Below, piece by piece: positions 56,517 through 64,000 of a DNA stretch of 64,000 bases (its first letter is position 1; every line of letters starts with the position of its first letter). The notes beneath the pieces are model-generated. The model saw only the letters and a program-made list of their open reading frames with translations. It did not search any database and was not told where the DNA came from. A program made the translations under genes and the position numbers. The stretch comes from Psychrosphaera haliotis (GTDB lineage Bacteria; Pseudomonadota; Gammaproteobacteria; Enterobacterales; Alteromonadaceae). The stretch is from assembly GCF_009728465.1 (NCBI RefSeq), contig NZ_WOCD01000001.1, forward strand, positions 310,001 through 374,000. Direction: 5' to 3'.

Positions 56517-56985
56517 GATTGGTTATCAACGCAGGCGTTGCGATTCAGGGATGAATCGTCGAGGCTACAGGGAAGTATTTATGCCGTCCTCGTTGTATAA
56601 CAATCAAAGCTACGTGTTGCCTCTCCACCGCGAGTGTGCTGATGATTGATTATCAACGCAGGCGTTGCGACTCAGGGATGAATCGTCGAGGCTACAGGGA
56701 AGTATTTATGCCGTCCTCGTTGCATAACAATCACAGCTAAGCGCTGCCTCTCCACCGCGAGCGTGCTGCGATTGATTATCAACGCAGGCGTTTCGATTCA
56801 GGGATGAATCGTCGAGGCTACAGGGAAGTATTTATGCCGTCCTCGTTGTATAACAATCAAAGCTACGTGTTGCCTCTCCACCGCGAGTGTGCTGATGATT
56901 GATTATCAACGCAGGCGTTTCGATTCAGGGGTGAATCGTCGAGGCTACAGGGAAGTATTTATGCCGTCCTCGTTGCATAACAATC
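56517..56985. repeat. Composite palindromic element, locus 2: hairpin B tandem array
   Basis: Four copies of the 89-bp hairpin B (56517, 56644, 56770, 56897) at 126-127-bp spacing; inter-copy spacers alternate between AAAGCTACGTGTTGCC and ACAGCTAAGCGCTGCC types. Alternation suggests amplification of a two-copy unit. Each has the internal GATTCAGGGATGAATC stem or a one-base variant. Confidence 0.92.
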
Positions 56986-57055
56986 ACAGCTAAGCGCTTC
57001 CAGTGTCGAGCTAGCGTGCTGCGATTGATTAGAAGCAATAGCGTATATAAAACAA

Positions 57056-57077
57056 AAAAGGACCCGAAGGTCCTTTT
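57056..57077 (-). terminator. Rho-independent terminator of the M1-ABC fusion gene (UUCG tetraloop)
   Basis: On the minus strand AAAAGGACC, TTCG, GGTCCTTTT and more T. It lies 75 bp beyond the stop of the fusion gene. Confidence 0.9.
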
Positions 57078-57151
57078 AATAATGTCGCCTCTAGGCGATG
57101 TTCAAGCTAGTCTGGTTTAATACTTAAAACTTGAATCGTCAAGTTTAGGTA

Positions 57152-60100
57152 TTAAAGCTTAATGACATTGTCAGAGCTGTCTCGGTCAATCAACTTAACG
57201 AATGGGTCAATACCGGCAAATTTAGGTTTTGAATCCACGATAAGCTTAAAGGTATTTTCACCTTCTATGACTAAGTGTTTCTTTTCATACAAAACAATAT
57301 CACCCGCATTTAAGTCTTCTGGATCTTCACTAAATAGCACAATATCAACGTACTCTTTAAGATCAGCCGGTGTTTCAGCACCCTTTCCATCAGCATTATA
57401 ACGCTTACCTTCTACGGTAAATACTACTTCATACTTACCGTTATCTAGTTCAACAATGTCTGCTGTTTTAGCTTGTAAGTCATAAAGCGTAATTTCTTCA
57501 AACAAGTCTTTTATAAACGACTGCTCTTCGCTATTACTGACTGCATTTAAGCTAGCAAGAAGGTCCAAAGTCGTTGGATACGGCTCACTCTTGAACTTAA
57601 ACTCTTGCAATAAACTTCTTAACGCTTGATTTAAACGTTCTTCGCCTAACCTATCTTTAATCGCCATCATTACCACTGACCCTTTGCGATAATGAATATA
57701 CGACTGGTTTTCAGCTCGCATTAATGGCATCTCTTCAAGCGACTCTTGAGTTCGTCCACGCAAATAACTGTCGAGTTCATACTTTAAGAACTTACGTAAT
57801 TTGCTGTCACCATACTTATTCGCCATCACCATAATCGCACTGTACTGTGACAACGACTCAGATAAGATTGCGCTACCCTGTACGTCTGCACTGCCAACCT
57901 GATGAGCCCACCATTGGTGTGCCAGTTCGTGTGCAGTAACATAGTAAACAGGGTCAATATTTTCAGGGTCGCGTAAATCTGTAGTGAAACCTATGTTTTC
58001 AGAATAAGGCACCGTATTAGCAAAACTTTGAGCAAAGCTTCGATATCCTGGAAACTCAATGATGCGCATTTGTTTGTGCTGATAAGGGCCAAATGCTTCA
58101 GTGAAGTAATCGATAGAGTCTTTGGTAGACTCAATCATGACATCCACATTCATAAAGTGTTGAGGGTGATAATAAACCTCAATATTAATGCCTTTGTGAA
58201 CCTCTTTTTTCACATCCAGTCGAGCCGACAAGATGGAGTAGAAGTTAATCATCGGCGAGTCCATTTTATAATGGAAATAACGTTTATCACCTTCCACCCA
58301 CTCTTTCTGCAAATAACCAGGCGCTATCGCCACTTGGTCTAACTCAGTAGATATTGTCGTTTCAAAGTCTATGAAGTCGTTTCCTTTTCCAAAGAAACTT
58401 TGATTATGAAACTCTTCATCTTCTAACTTATTCGCTCTTTTAGGCGGTGATAAATCTCGCTTTCTTCGCTCATGTCTATCGGATAAATAACCTTGTGTGT
58501 TTACACCAAAAATTGGGAATAACTCAAAGTTATTAATGAAGGTACCGTTTTTAACTAGCTGTACATCAAAGCCTTTATCTTTAAAGCCTTTAACAGTTCG
58601 GGTTACGGTAATTTCACCTTCCAAAGTCTCGCCAGGCTGTAAAGGCTTTTCAAATATAAACCAAGCTGAACCCAAACGTGAATTAACTTCCTGCATTGAA
58701 CCATTAGGGAGCTGCACATCCCAAGTCTCTGCGAAACGAGGTGCGTTCACCAAGAAACGAGTAATTGGCTTATCAAACTTATTTTTAACCGTTATTTCAG
58801 CGGCCGCAACTATAGTTCTTTCACTTGGCGTGATATCTACTTTTGCATTAACGCGGGTAATAACGGGAACCGGATCGTTTACATACTGATCAAACTGCTT
58901 TTCATAATCAGTGCGGAACTCCATCATCTCGTCACTAGAGTAATACTCATTAACGACCGTTGTGTTGTAGTAAATATAACTGCCAGAAAGTAAAAAGACG
59001 ATAGCAGCTGAAGCAAGTGTAATTTTACCACCGGTTTGCATCTGGTAACCCATTTGTTTAAAGCGATGCTTTAATGCTACCTGAGGGCCTCGTTGCCACA
59101 GCGCGTAACTAATTGTACTTAAAATGACACACATTGCGCCCCAATAAATTAGATACCAAGCTTGTGTTTCCAAGTACCAACCGTACCCATTTAAGTCTGA
59201 GTATTGCATCATTGGACTTGCGGCAAAATTAAGTAAGTTGTGTTCTAAGCCTAATTGATAAAAGCTCAAGCTTGCTAAGAAATAGCCTAAGAACAAAAGC
59301 ATACCGACAAACTTGTTTGGGCTTAAAACTTGAAGGAAAAACGCTAATACCACCATCATCAACATGCTTGGCGCATGGAAAAAGAATAGACTAATAAAGT
59401 ACTGGCCTAATTCAAGGTCATTTACTCCAACAATTAGCTGATAAGTAATAGTGACACACATACCAATGACAAATAATGACAATAACGTTAAGCAAACTGC
59501 GATGAGTTTAGATAACCAGAACGTCATATTAAACACCGGCATACTATCGACAATATCACCCATTCCTGAGCTGCGTTCACGCCAAACAACTTCACCACTG
59601 TAATAGGTTATGATGACAATCATCATCAAACTAAAACTACCAAATATTTGAGTGACCATGGATTTAGTTAATGCCCACTCGGATGTACCATAAAAAGGGC
59701 CGTTTCCGAAAAACGAAGAGATAATAGTAAACCCTGAAAATATCAATAAGATATAAAACGGTGGGCTGAACATAATTTGTTTGATTTCAAACAAAGTTCT
59801 GGTTTTGAACTTAGTCCAAGTACCAGAGGTTACGCTTTTGTAATTAATTTTTGCGTTTACCGGTGCTACTTCTGCTTGTTTAGACTTTTTCTTTTTAGGT
59901 GCTGGCTTTGGCGCTAATGTTAACGGTGACGCTAACTTGCCAAACAGAGCTAATATAACAACACTGATACCCAACCAAATTAAGCGGTTATATAACAGCA
60001 CTCCCTCTAAATTAATGACTTGATTGTCACGCTCTACCGGCGTCCAGTAACGAGTAATATCCGAGAACGTTCTCAGACCAAATGGATCCGTCAACGCAGC

Positions 60101-60706
60101 TATATAACGATACTCAGGTTCGCTAATAAAGTTTCCGCTGACTACGTACAAGATAAAAAGCGCTACCGCGGCTAGATAAACAGACATCATCGATTTGAAC
60201 TTTTGCCCTACCGAATAAAATATAGCCGAGAAAACAAATAACGTAGGTACAGAAAAATAGAAGTACGTAGACAAGTAGAAACTAAGGTTAGTTGGCCCCA
60301 GTCTGTCAGTGTCTAACCAAGGCATCCAGGAGCCTATTAAAATGCCCAATGGCACCATGGCAAACACAACTAATATCACTAGGTATGTACCAAAGAAGCG
60401 ACCCAATTGATATTTTAGCGGGTTCATCGGCTTGGTATATAGTAGCTCTGTCATGTGAGATGAATCATTTTTAGTCGCTGTTGTGGCCATAAAGTTCACA
60501 ACTAAAAACATGGAGAAAACACCAAGCACTAATATAGTTTGTGAAACAGCAAAAGAACCATTAAAGGTAGTGTTTGCCCCACCAATTATGACGGAGTCGC
60601 TGACCATGGCTAAAAAAGGCAGTAAAAAGAACGTTAAACACGTTACATAAAACGACGGTTGACGAACGTAGTATCGCCACTCAAATTTAAGCATATTTAA
60701 AAACAT
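57152..60706 (-). CDS. ABC-2 permease fused to M1-family aminopeptidase
   Basis: A 1184-residue fusion. Residues 1 to about 610 are membrane-spanning: two ABC-2-type halves with at least 12 hydrophobic helices, joined by a basic linker (PKPAPKKKKSKQ, about 275). From about 640 on there is a soluble M1 region with HELAHQWWAH near 925 (HExxH) and the Glu ligand in ILSESLSQYSA. The peptidase should face the periplasm. The adjacent ATPase (9 bp upstream gene, same strand) completes the transporter. What it exports and what it cuts are unknown; the fusion is a recognised but uncharacterised type. Confidence 0.9.
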   Translation of the reverse strand: MFLNMLKFEWRYYVRQPSFYVTCLTFFLLPFLAMVSDSVIIGGANTTFNGSFAVSQTILVLGVFSMFLVVNFMATTATKNDSSHMTELLYTKPMNPLKYQLGRFFGTYLVILVVFAMVPLGILIGSWMPWLDTDRLGPTNLSFYLSTYFYFSVPTLFVFSAIFYSVGQKFKSMMSVYLAAVALFILYVVSGNFISEPEYRYIAALTDPFGLRTFSDITRYWTPVERDNQVINLEGVLLYNRLIWLGISVVILALFGKLASPLTLAPKPAPKKKKSKQAEVAPVNAKINYKSVTSGTWTKFKTRTLFEIKQIMFSPPFYILLIFSGFTIISSFFGNGPFYGTSEWALTKSMVTQIFGSFSLMMIVIITYYSGEVVWRERSSGMGDIVDSMPVFNMTFWLSKLIAVCLTLLSLFVIGMCVTITYQLIVGVNDLELGQYFISLFFFHAPSMLMMVVLAFFLQVLSPNKFVGMLLFLGYFLASLSFYQLGLEHNLLNFAASPMMQYSDLNGYGWYLETQAWYLIYWGAMCVILSTISYALWQRGPQVALKHRFKQMGYQMQTGGKITLASAAIVFLLSGSYIYYNTTVVNEYYSSDEMMEFRTDYEKQFDQYVNDPVPVITRVNAKVDITPSERTIVAAAEITVKNKFDKPITRFLVNAPRFAETWDVQLPNGSMQEVNSRLGSAWFIFEKPLQPGETLEGEITVTRTVKGFKDKGFDVQLVKNGTFINNFELFPIFGVNTQGYLSDRHERRKRDLSPPKRANKLEDEEFHNQSFFGKGNDFIDFETTISTELDQVAIAPGYLQKEWVEGDKRYFHYKMDSPMINFYSILSARLDVKKEVHKGINIEVYYHPQHFMNVDVMIESTKDSIDYFTEAFGPYQHKQMRIIEFPGYRSFAQSFANTVPYSENIGFTTDLRDPENIDPVYYVTAHELAHQWWAHQVGSADVQGSAILSESLSQYSAIMVMANKYGDSKLRKFLKYELDSYLRGRTQESLEEMPLMRAENQSYIHYRKGSVVMMAIKDRLGEERLNQALRSLLQEFKFKSEPYPTTLDLLASLNAVSNSEEQSFIKDLFEEITLYDLQAKTADIVELDNGKYEVVFTVEGKRYNADGKGAETPADLKEYVDIVLFSEDPEDLNAGDIVLYEKKHLVIEGENTFKLIVDSKPKFAGIDPFVKLIDRDSSDNVIKL

Positions 60707-60715
60707 ACGACGCCC

Positions 60716-61612
60716 CTAAGCTGCTGTGTTGTTAGATGGAGCTGATTGACGAGAATTATAAAGTGTCGAGAAATAGACATCTTCTAAATTAGCTGGTGCC
60801 GCTTCAAAACCTTCAGGTTGAGTATCGGCATATACATGCACAATTGTTTTACCGGCAAACAAACGCTGCGAAATCACTGGCAGATTAGCTTCAATCTCAG
60901 CAAACTCTTGCTGTGAAACCGTTTTTCTCCAGATTTGTTGGCCTAGCTGGTTAGTCAGCTCAATAGGATTTCCTTCTAACAGAATTTGACCCGCACCTAA
61001 TACCGCCATGTTTGGACACAATTCAGTGACGTCATCTACAATATGTGTAGAAAGAATGATGGCTTTCTCTTCACCTAAACTTACCAATAAGTTATGAAAA
61101 CGGTTACGTTCTTCTGGATCTAATCCAGCAGTTGGCTCATCAACAATTAACAAATCTGGGTCGCCTAATAAAGCTTGCGCGATACCAAAACGTTGGCGCA
61201 TGCCGCCCGAAAAACCACTTACAGCGTTATCTTTATGCTGGAATAAGTTGGTGTGAGCTAATAAGCCTTCTACCGCCTCTTTACGTTCAGCTTTATTTTC
61301 AAGACCTTTCAAAATCGCTAAATGATCTAGTAAGTCATAAGCACTCACGCGAGGATAAACACCAAAATCTTGCGGTAAATAACCTAAACGATTGCGAAGT
61401 TCGTTTGGGTTGTTTAATACATCGATACCATCAAAAGTAATGCTGCCTGAATCTGGCATTTGCAATGTTGAAATGGTTCTCATTAACGATGATTTACCTG
61501 CACCATTTGGTCCAAGCAATCCGTACATTCCCTTTGGAACAGTTAGGTTCACGTTGTTCAGTGCTTTCACACCGTTGTTATAAGTTTTTGATAAGTTTGA
61601 AATAGATAACAT
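60716..61612 (-). CDS. ABC transporter ATP-binding protein
   Basis: The 298-residue ATPase has Walker A GPNGAGKSS near 34, signature FSGGMRQR near 138, Walker B LLIVDEPTAGLDP and the switch His in STHIVDD. It is of the ABC-2 export type. It lies 9 bp upstream of the permease-peptidase gene and should power it. Confidence 0.95.
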   Translation of the reverse strand: MLSISNLSKTYNNGVKALNNVNLTVPKGMYGLLGPNGAGKSSLMRTISTLQMPDSGSITFDGIDVLNNPNELRNRLGYLPQDFGVYPRVSAYDLLDHLAILKGLENKAERKEAVEGLLAHTNLFQHKDNAVSGFSGGMRQRFGIAQALLGDPDLLIVDEPTAGLDPEERNRFHNLLVSLGEEKAIILSTHIVDDVTELCPNMAVLGAGQILLEGNPIELTNQLGQQIWRKTVSQQEFAEIEANLPVISQRLFAGKTIVHVYADTQPEGFEAAPANLEDVYFSTLYNSRQSAPSNNTAA

Positions 61613-61727
61613 TTGAATTCCGTTTAGTTATTTGGGCTTTTCCTAGAATGGCATGATATGGCTAATAAAAAAACTATCTTTGTAGAGTTTTTAGTCGTTA
61701 ATTTGTAACAATATTATTGTGGTGAAG

Positions 61728-61972
61728 CCAGCTCAATTACTTTCCACTTCGGATGCTCAAGTTCATCCATGAAGCGCTTCGCCAAGGCATCCATGCCTTG
61801 GAAACCTCATTAGGAAAGTAATTGAGCTGGGTTTTGGGTGTGAGCTGTGTGTGCTTTGAGATAAGCGCAAGCAAGGCGCGCTGATGATTGCTTATCAACG
61901 AGGCGTTCGATTCAGGGATGAATCGTTGAGGCTACAAGGACGTATTTATGCCGCCCTCGTTGCATAACAATC
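61728..61972. repeat. Composite palindromic element, locus 3: minimal A-B form
   Basis: Hairpin A has perfect 18-bp arms (61728-61745 and 61813-61830) with the inner palindromes GAAGCGCTTC and AAGGCATCCATGCCTT. A linker of about 55 bp leads to a single hairpin B (61886-61972). This is the unamplified form of loci 1 and 2. It fills most of the 410-bp gap between two ABC gene pairs; nothing else is seen there. Confidence 0.93.
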
Positions 61973-62022
61973 ACAGCTAAGCTCGCTATCAAAGCTAGCC
62001 TCGCAGTCATGACAAGTGGTAG

Positions 62023-63135
62023 TTATCGACCATCCCCTTCCCATCTAAACAAAAGCGTTCCCGCCGTTAAAAACACAACTATCATGCCCAAAAGAGTAAA
62101 CACATGATGTTTGATATCCATCAAGCTCGCGCCTTCCGTCATAATAGCGCGCGCGCCTTCAACCAAGTGTGTAAGAGGTAACGCCATAGAAATAGTTTGA
62201 ATAAATTCCGGGCTGCCCTCTAAAGAAAACCAAACGCCAGATAAAATCATCATTGGCCACGTTGCTAAATTTAATAAACCACCCGTTAGCTCTTCACTTC
62301 TCGAACGAGAAGCAATCATTAAGCCTAATGAGATAAGCGCAAACGCACCTAATATCGCAATAACGAGTAGATCTAAATAACTTCCCAACATATAAAAATC
62401 AAATAATAAATCGCAACCAATAAAAACCATTGATGACAAAAACATCACAATCATAAGTCGAGATACAATTTGCGCGGTTAAAAACTCTAACGCTGTAACC
62501 GGTGTGGCATTAAGTCGTTTTAATACCATATTCTTTCTATATCGAACAATCACATAACCTACACCAAATAGACAACTGAACATCATATTCATACCTAAAA
62601 TTCCAGGTAAGACCCAATCTAGATATCTAATTTGACGGCCATCCACCGTTTGTTGCTGCCAGTTTCCGGTTGTAAGACCATTAGAAGTCTTGTCGTTTGA
62701 ATCTAGTTCGCCATCAACAGAAGTATTCGAGTCACCTTTTTCAACGCTTAGCGACGATGCCAAAAGTAACTTTTCAACAAAATAACCATTCGGCGATGAT
62801 TCATTTAGCCAGTATTGCTGCTTTTCAAAATCGACCAAAAGATCAAGTCTGTGCTGGTGTAGCTTTGATAACGCCTTTTTAGGATCCTTATAATCAACAA
62901 ACTCAATATATTTAGTCTGCAAAAATGGATGAGGCTGAACAGAAGGTGCTGAAGACTCTGAGGTTAACACTCCTACTTTATATACATCTTTGCCATCGCC
63001 AGAAAAAACCACTGCAAAACCAACGAGCAACAATACTGGAAATATAACGCTCCAAGCCAAAGAGGAACGGTCTCTAAAAAACTCTAAGTTGCGAGCCTTT
63101 AAGATGGCATAAAATCGCGTAAAAAATACCTTCAT
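62023..63135 (-). CDS. ABC-2 type permease
   Basis: The 370-residue membrane protein has one helix near 28-45, a large periplasmic domain to about 175, then five helices with LDWVLPGILGMNMMFSCLFG, NATPVTALEFLTAQIVSRL, and a C-terminal LPLTHLVEGARAIM. This is the ABC-2 family with an extracytoplasmic loop (YhhJ/drug or lipid export type). It overlaps its ATPase gene by 4 bp. Confidence 0.92.
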   Translation of the reverse strand: MKVFFTRFYAILKARNLEFFRDRSSLAWSVIFPVLLLVGFAVVFSGDGKDVYKVGVLTSESSAPSVQPHPFLQTKYIEFVDYKDPKKALSKLHQHRLDLLVDFEKQQYWLNESSPNGYFVEKLLLASSLSVEKGDSNTSVDGELDSNDKTSNGLTTGNWQQQTVDGRQIRYLDWVLPGILGMNMMFSCLFGVGYVIVRYRKNMVLKRLNATPVTALEFLTAQIVSRLMIVMFLSSMVFIGCDLLFDFYMLGSYLDLLVIAILGAFALISLGLMIASRSRSEELTGGLLNLATWPMMILSGVWFSLEGSPEFIQTISMALPLTHLVEGARAIMTEGASLMDIKHHVFTLLGMIVVFLTAGTLLFRWEGDGR

Positions 63136-64000
63136 GACTTTTTAGCCTCCGTTAATTGGTGTCCGGTCAACTTAATGAATAAATCATCAAGGTTTGCTGA
63201 TTTTACCTGCAGTCCGTCTAATTTAACGCCTTTTTCGAGCAAATTAGAGATAGAAACTTCCACATCTTTAGCATCAATATCTACATGATGATGACCAAAT
63301 GGACGCCCAAACTCACTAATATCCAAGCTACCTAAATTTTCTATTGGCAGGCGAATAATAGCACCGGAGAAGTGTTGATTGAGTAAACGAGATGGCGTGT
63401 CTTGAGCAATAATGGCACCTTGATCCATGATCACAATGTCATCGCATAAATACTCTGCTTCATCCATATAATGCGTGGTTAAGATAACGGTTTTACCTTG
63501 CTGTTTTATTTTTGTAATTAGGTCCCAAAAGTTTCGTCTTGCATGAGGATCTAAGCCTGTTGTTGGTTCGTCAAGGAAGAGGATTTTAGGATCATTAATT
63601 AACGCGAGTGCTAACAAAAGTCGTTGTTTCTGACCGCCCGATAGTTTTTGATGTCGACGATTTTCAATCTCAATTAGGTTACACATTTCCATCACAGACT
63701 GTTTGCTGGCGGAATTGGGATAAAACGCACCAAATAAATCTAAGGTTTCACCAACGGTTAAAAAGTCTTGCAATGCCGTGTGTTGAAACTGAATGCCAAT
63801 TTCCTTTAGCGACTCTTTGTTTAAAGGCGAACCAAAAAACGAAATCTCGCCTCCTGATGGCTCAATTAGACCTTCCATCATTTCAATGGTTGTTGTTTTT
63901 CCGGCTCCATTTGGTCCTAGTAAGCCAAAGCAACGGCCTTGCTCAACTCTAAATGACACACCTTTTACGGCCTCTACATCGTCATATATTTTGCGAAGAT
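63132..64000 (-). CDS. ABC transporter ATP-binding protein, 5' truncated by the window
   Basis: The frame is open to the window edge, with KIYDDVEAVKGVSFRVEQG before the GTG at 63959, so the true start lies beyond 64000. It has Walker A GPNGAGKTTT, signature LSGGQKQR, Walker B ILFLDEPTTGLDP and switch TTHYMDEAEYL. It pairs with the ABC-2 permease by a 4-bp overlap. The substrate is unknown. Confidence 0.95.
   Translation of the reverse strand, partial: LRKIYDDVEAVKGVSFRVEQGRCFGLLGPNGAGKTTTIEMMEGLIEPSGGEISFFGSPLNKESLKEIGIQFQHTALQDFLTVGETLDLFGAFYPNSASKQSVMEMCNLIEIENRRHQKLSGGQKQRLLLALALINDPKILFLDEPTTGLDPHARRNFWDLITKIKQQGKTVILTTHYMDEAEYLCDDIVIMDQGAIIAQDTPSRLLNQHFSGAIIRLPIENLGSLDISEFGRPFGHHHVDIDAKDVEVSISNLLEKGVKLDGLQVKSANLDDLFIKLTGHQLTEAKKS

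Noticed and set aside
56105..56985. CRISPR array
   Set aside because: The repeats are long, palindromic and have no unique spacers; inter-copy segments are themselves repeated and no cas genes are present.

Overview
The window is a moderately AT-rich chromosomal segment of a marine-type gammaproteobacterium, most likely from the Alteromonadales (Colwellia/Thalassotalea/Psychrosphaera-like). Three things point there. The block ygfB-pepP-ubiH-ubiI-gcvT-gcvH-gcvP, with 6S RNA beside it, has the enterobacterial order. Other gammaproteobacterial gene sets are present (tusDCB with tusE beside yccA; serB divergent from smp/ytjB; metK behind a MetJ box). There are also two large TonB-dependent receptors, a PEP-CTERM protein and the TIGR03545/TIGR03546 pair. 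The assignment is inference from gene content; no database was searched.

Layout. 1-3.5 kb: end of a KefB/KefC-type antiporter, a DUF465 protein, and a frameshifted metal-type TonB receptor behind a Cys-rich CopL-like protein. 4.0-8.1 kb: a two-gene Gabija-type phage defence module (OLD-family nuclease plus UvrD-like helicase), the clearest accessory island, with its helicase gene frameshifted exactly at motif VI. 8.5-18.4 kb: glycine cleavage operon, ubiquinone hydroxylases, pepP, ygfB and 6S RNA. 18.4-31 kb: ExoD-like membrane protein, quinone-oxidoreductase-like MDR protein, TonB receptor, small lipoprotein and DUF1328 protein, phospholipase A, a zinc-metalloprotease lipoprotein with InlB-like repeats, miaE, a soluble CZB chemoreceptor and a Yip1 protein. 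31-41.5 kb: cysS, serB, smp, tatD-like, pdxH, thioesterase, PEP-CTERM protein, TIGR03545/TIGR03546 and an AI-2E permease. 41.5-46.5 kb: a redox gene cluster embedded in a striking concentration of simple-sequence repeats and palindromic repeats, then two tandem tRNA-Ser(UGA) genes. 46.6-49.4 kb: yccA, tusDCB-tusE and a YefM-YoeB toxin-antitoxin pair. 49.5-56 kb: S9 and M16 peptidases and metK. 56-57 kb: a second palindromic repeat island. 57-64 kb: an ABC permease-M1 aminopeptidase fusion with its ATPase, a third copy of the palindromic element, and a second ABC-2 exporter running off the window.

Two window-wide observations matter most. First, at least seven genes carry frame disruptions of one or two bases, most explained by one base gained or lost in a short A/T run, and one gene has three. 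This looks more like residual sequencing or assembly error than decay, so the calls are written as whole genes with the break noted. Second, three loci carry the same composite palindromic element (an 18-bp-armed hairpin A, a linker, then an approximately 88-bp hairpin B) in the same orientation. At two loci its modules are tandemly amplified with 57-, 58- and about 126-bp periods. Together with three unrelated 7- and 8-bp microsatellite arrays within 4 kb, this is the least explained structure here.
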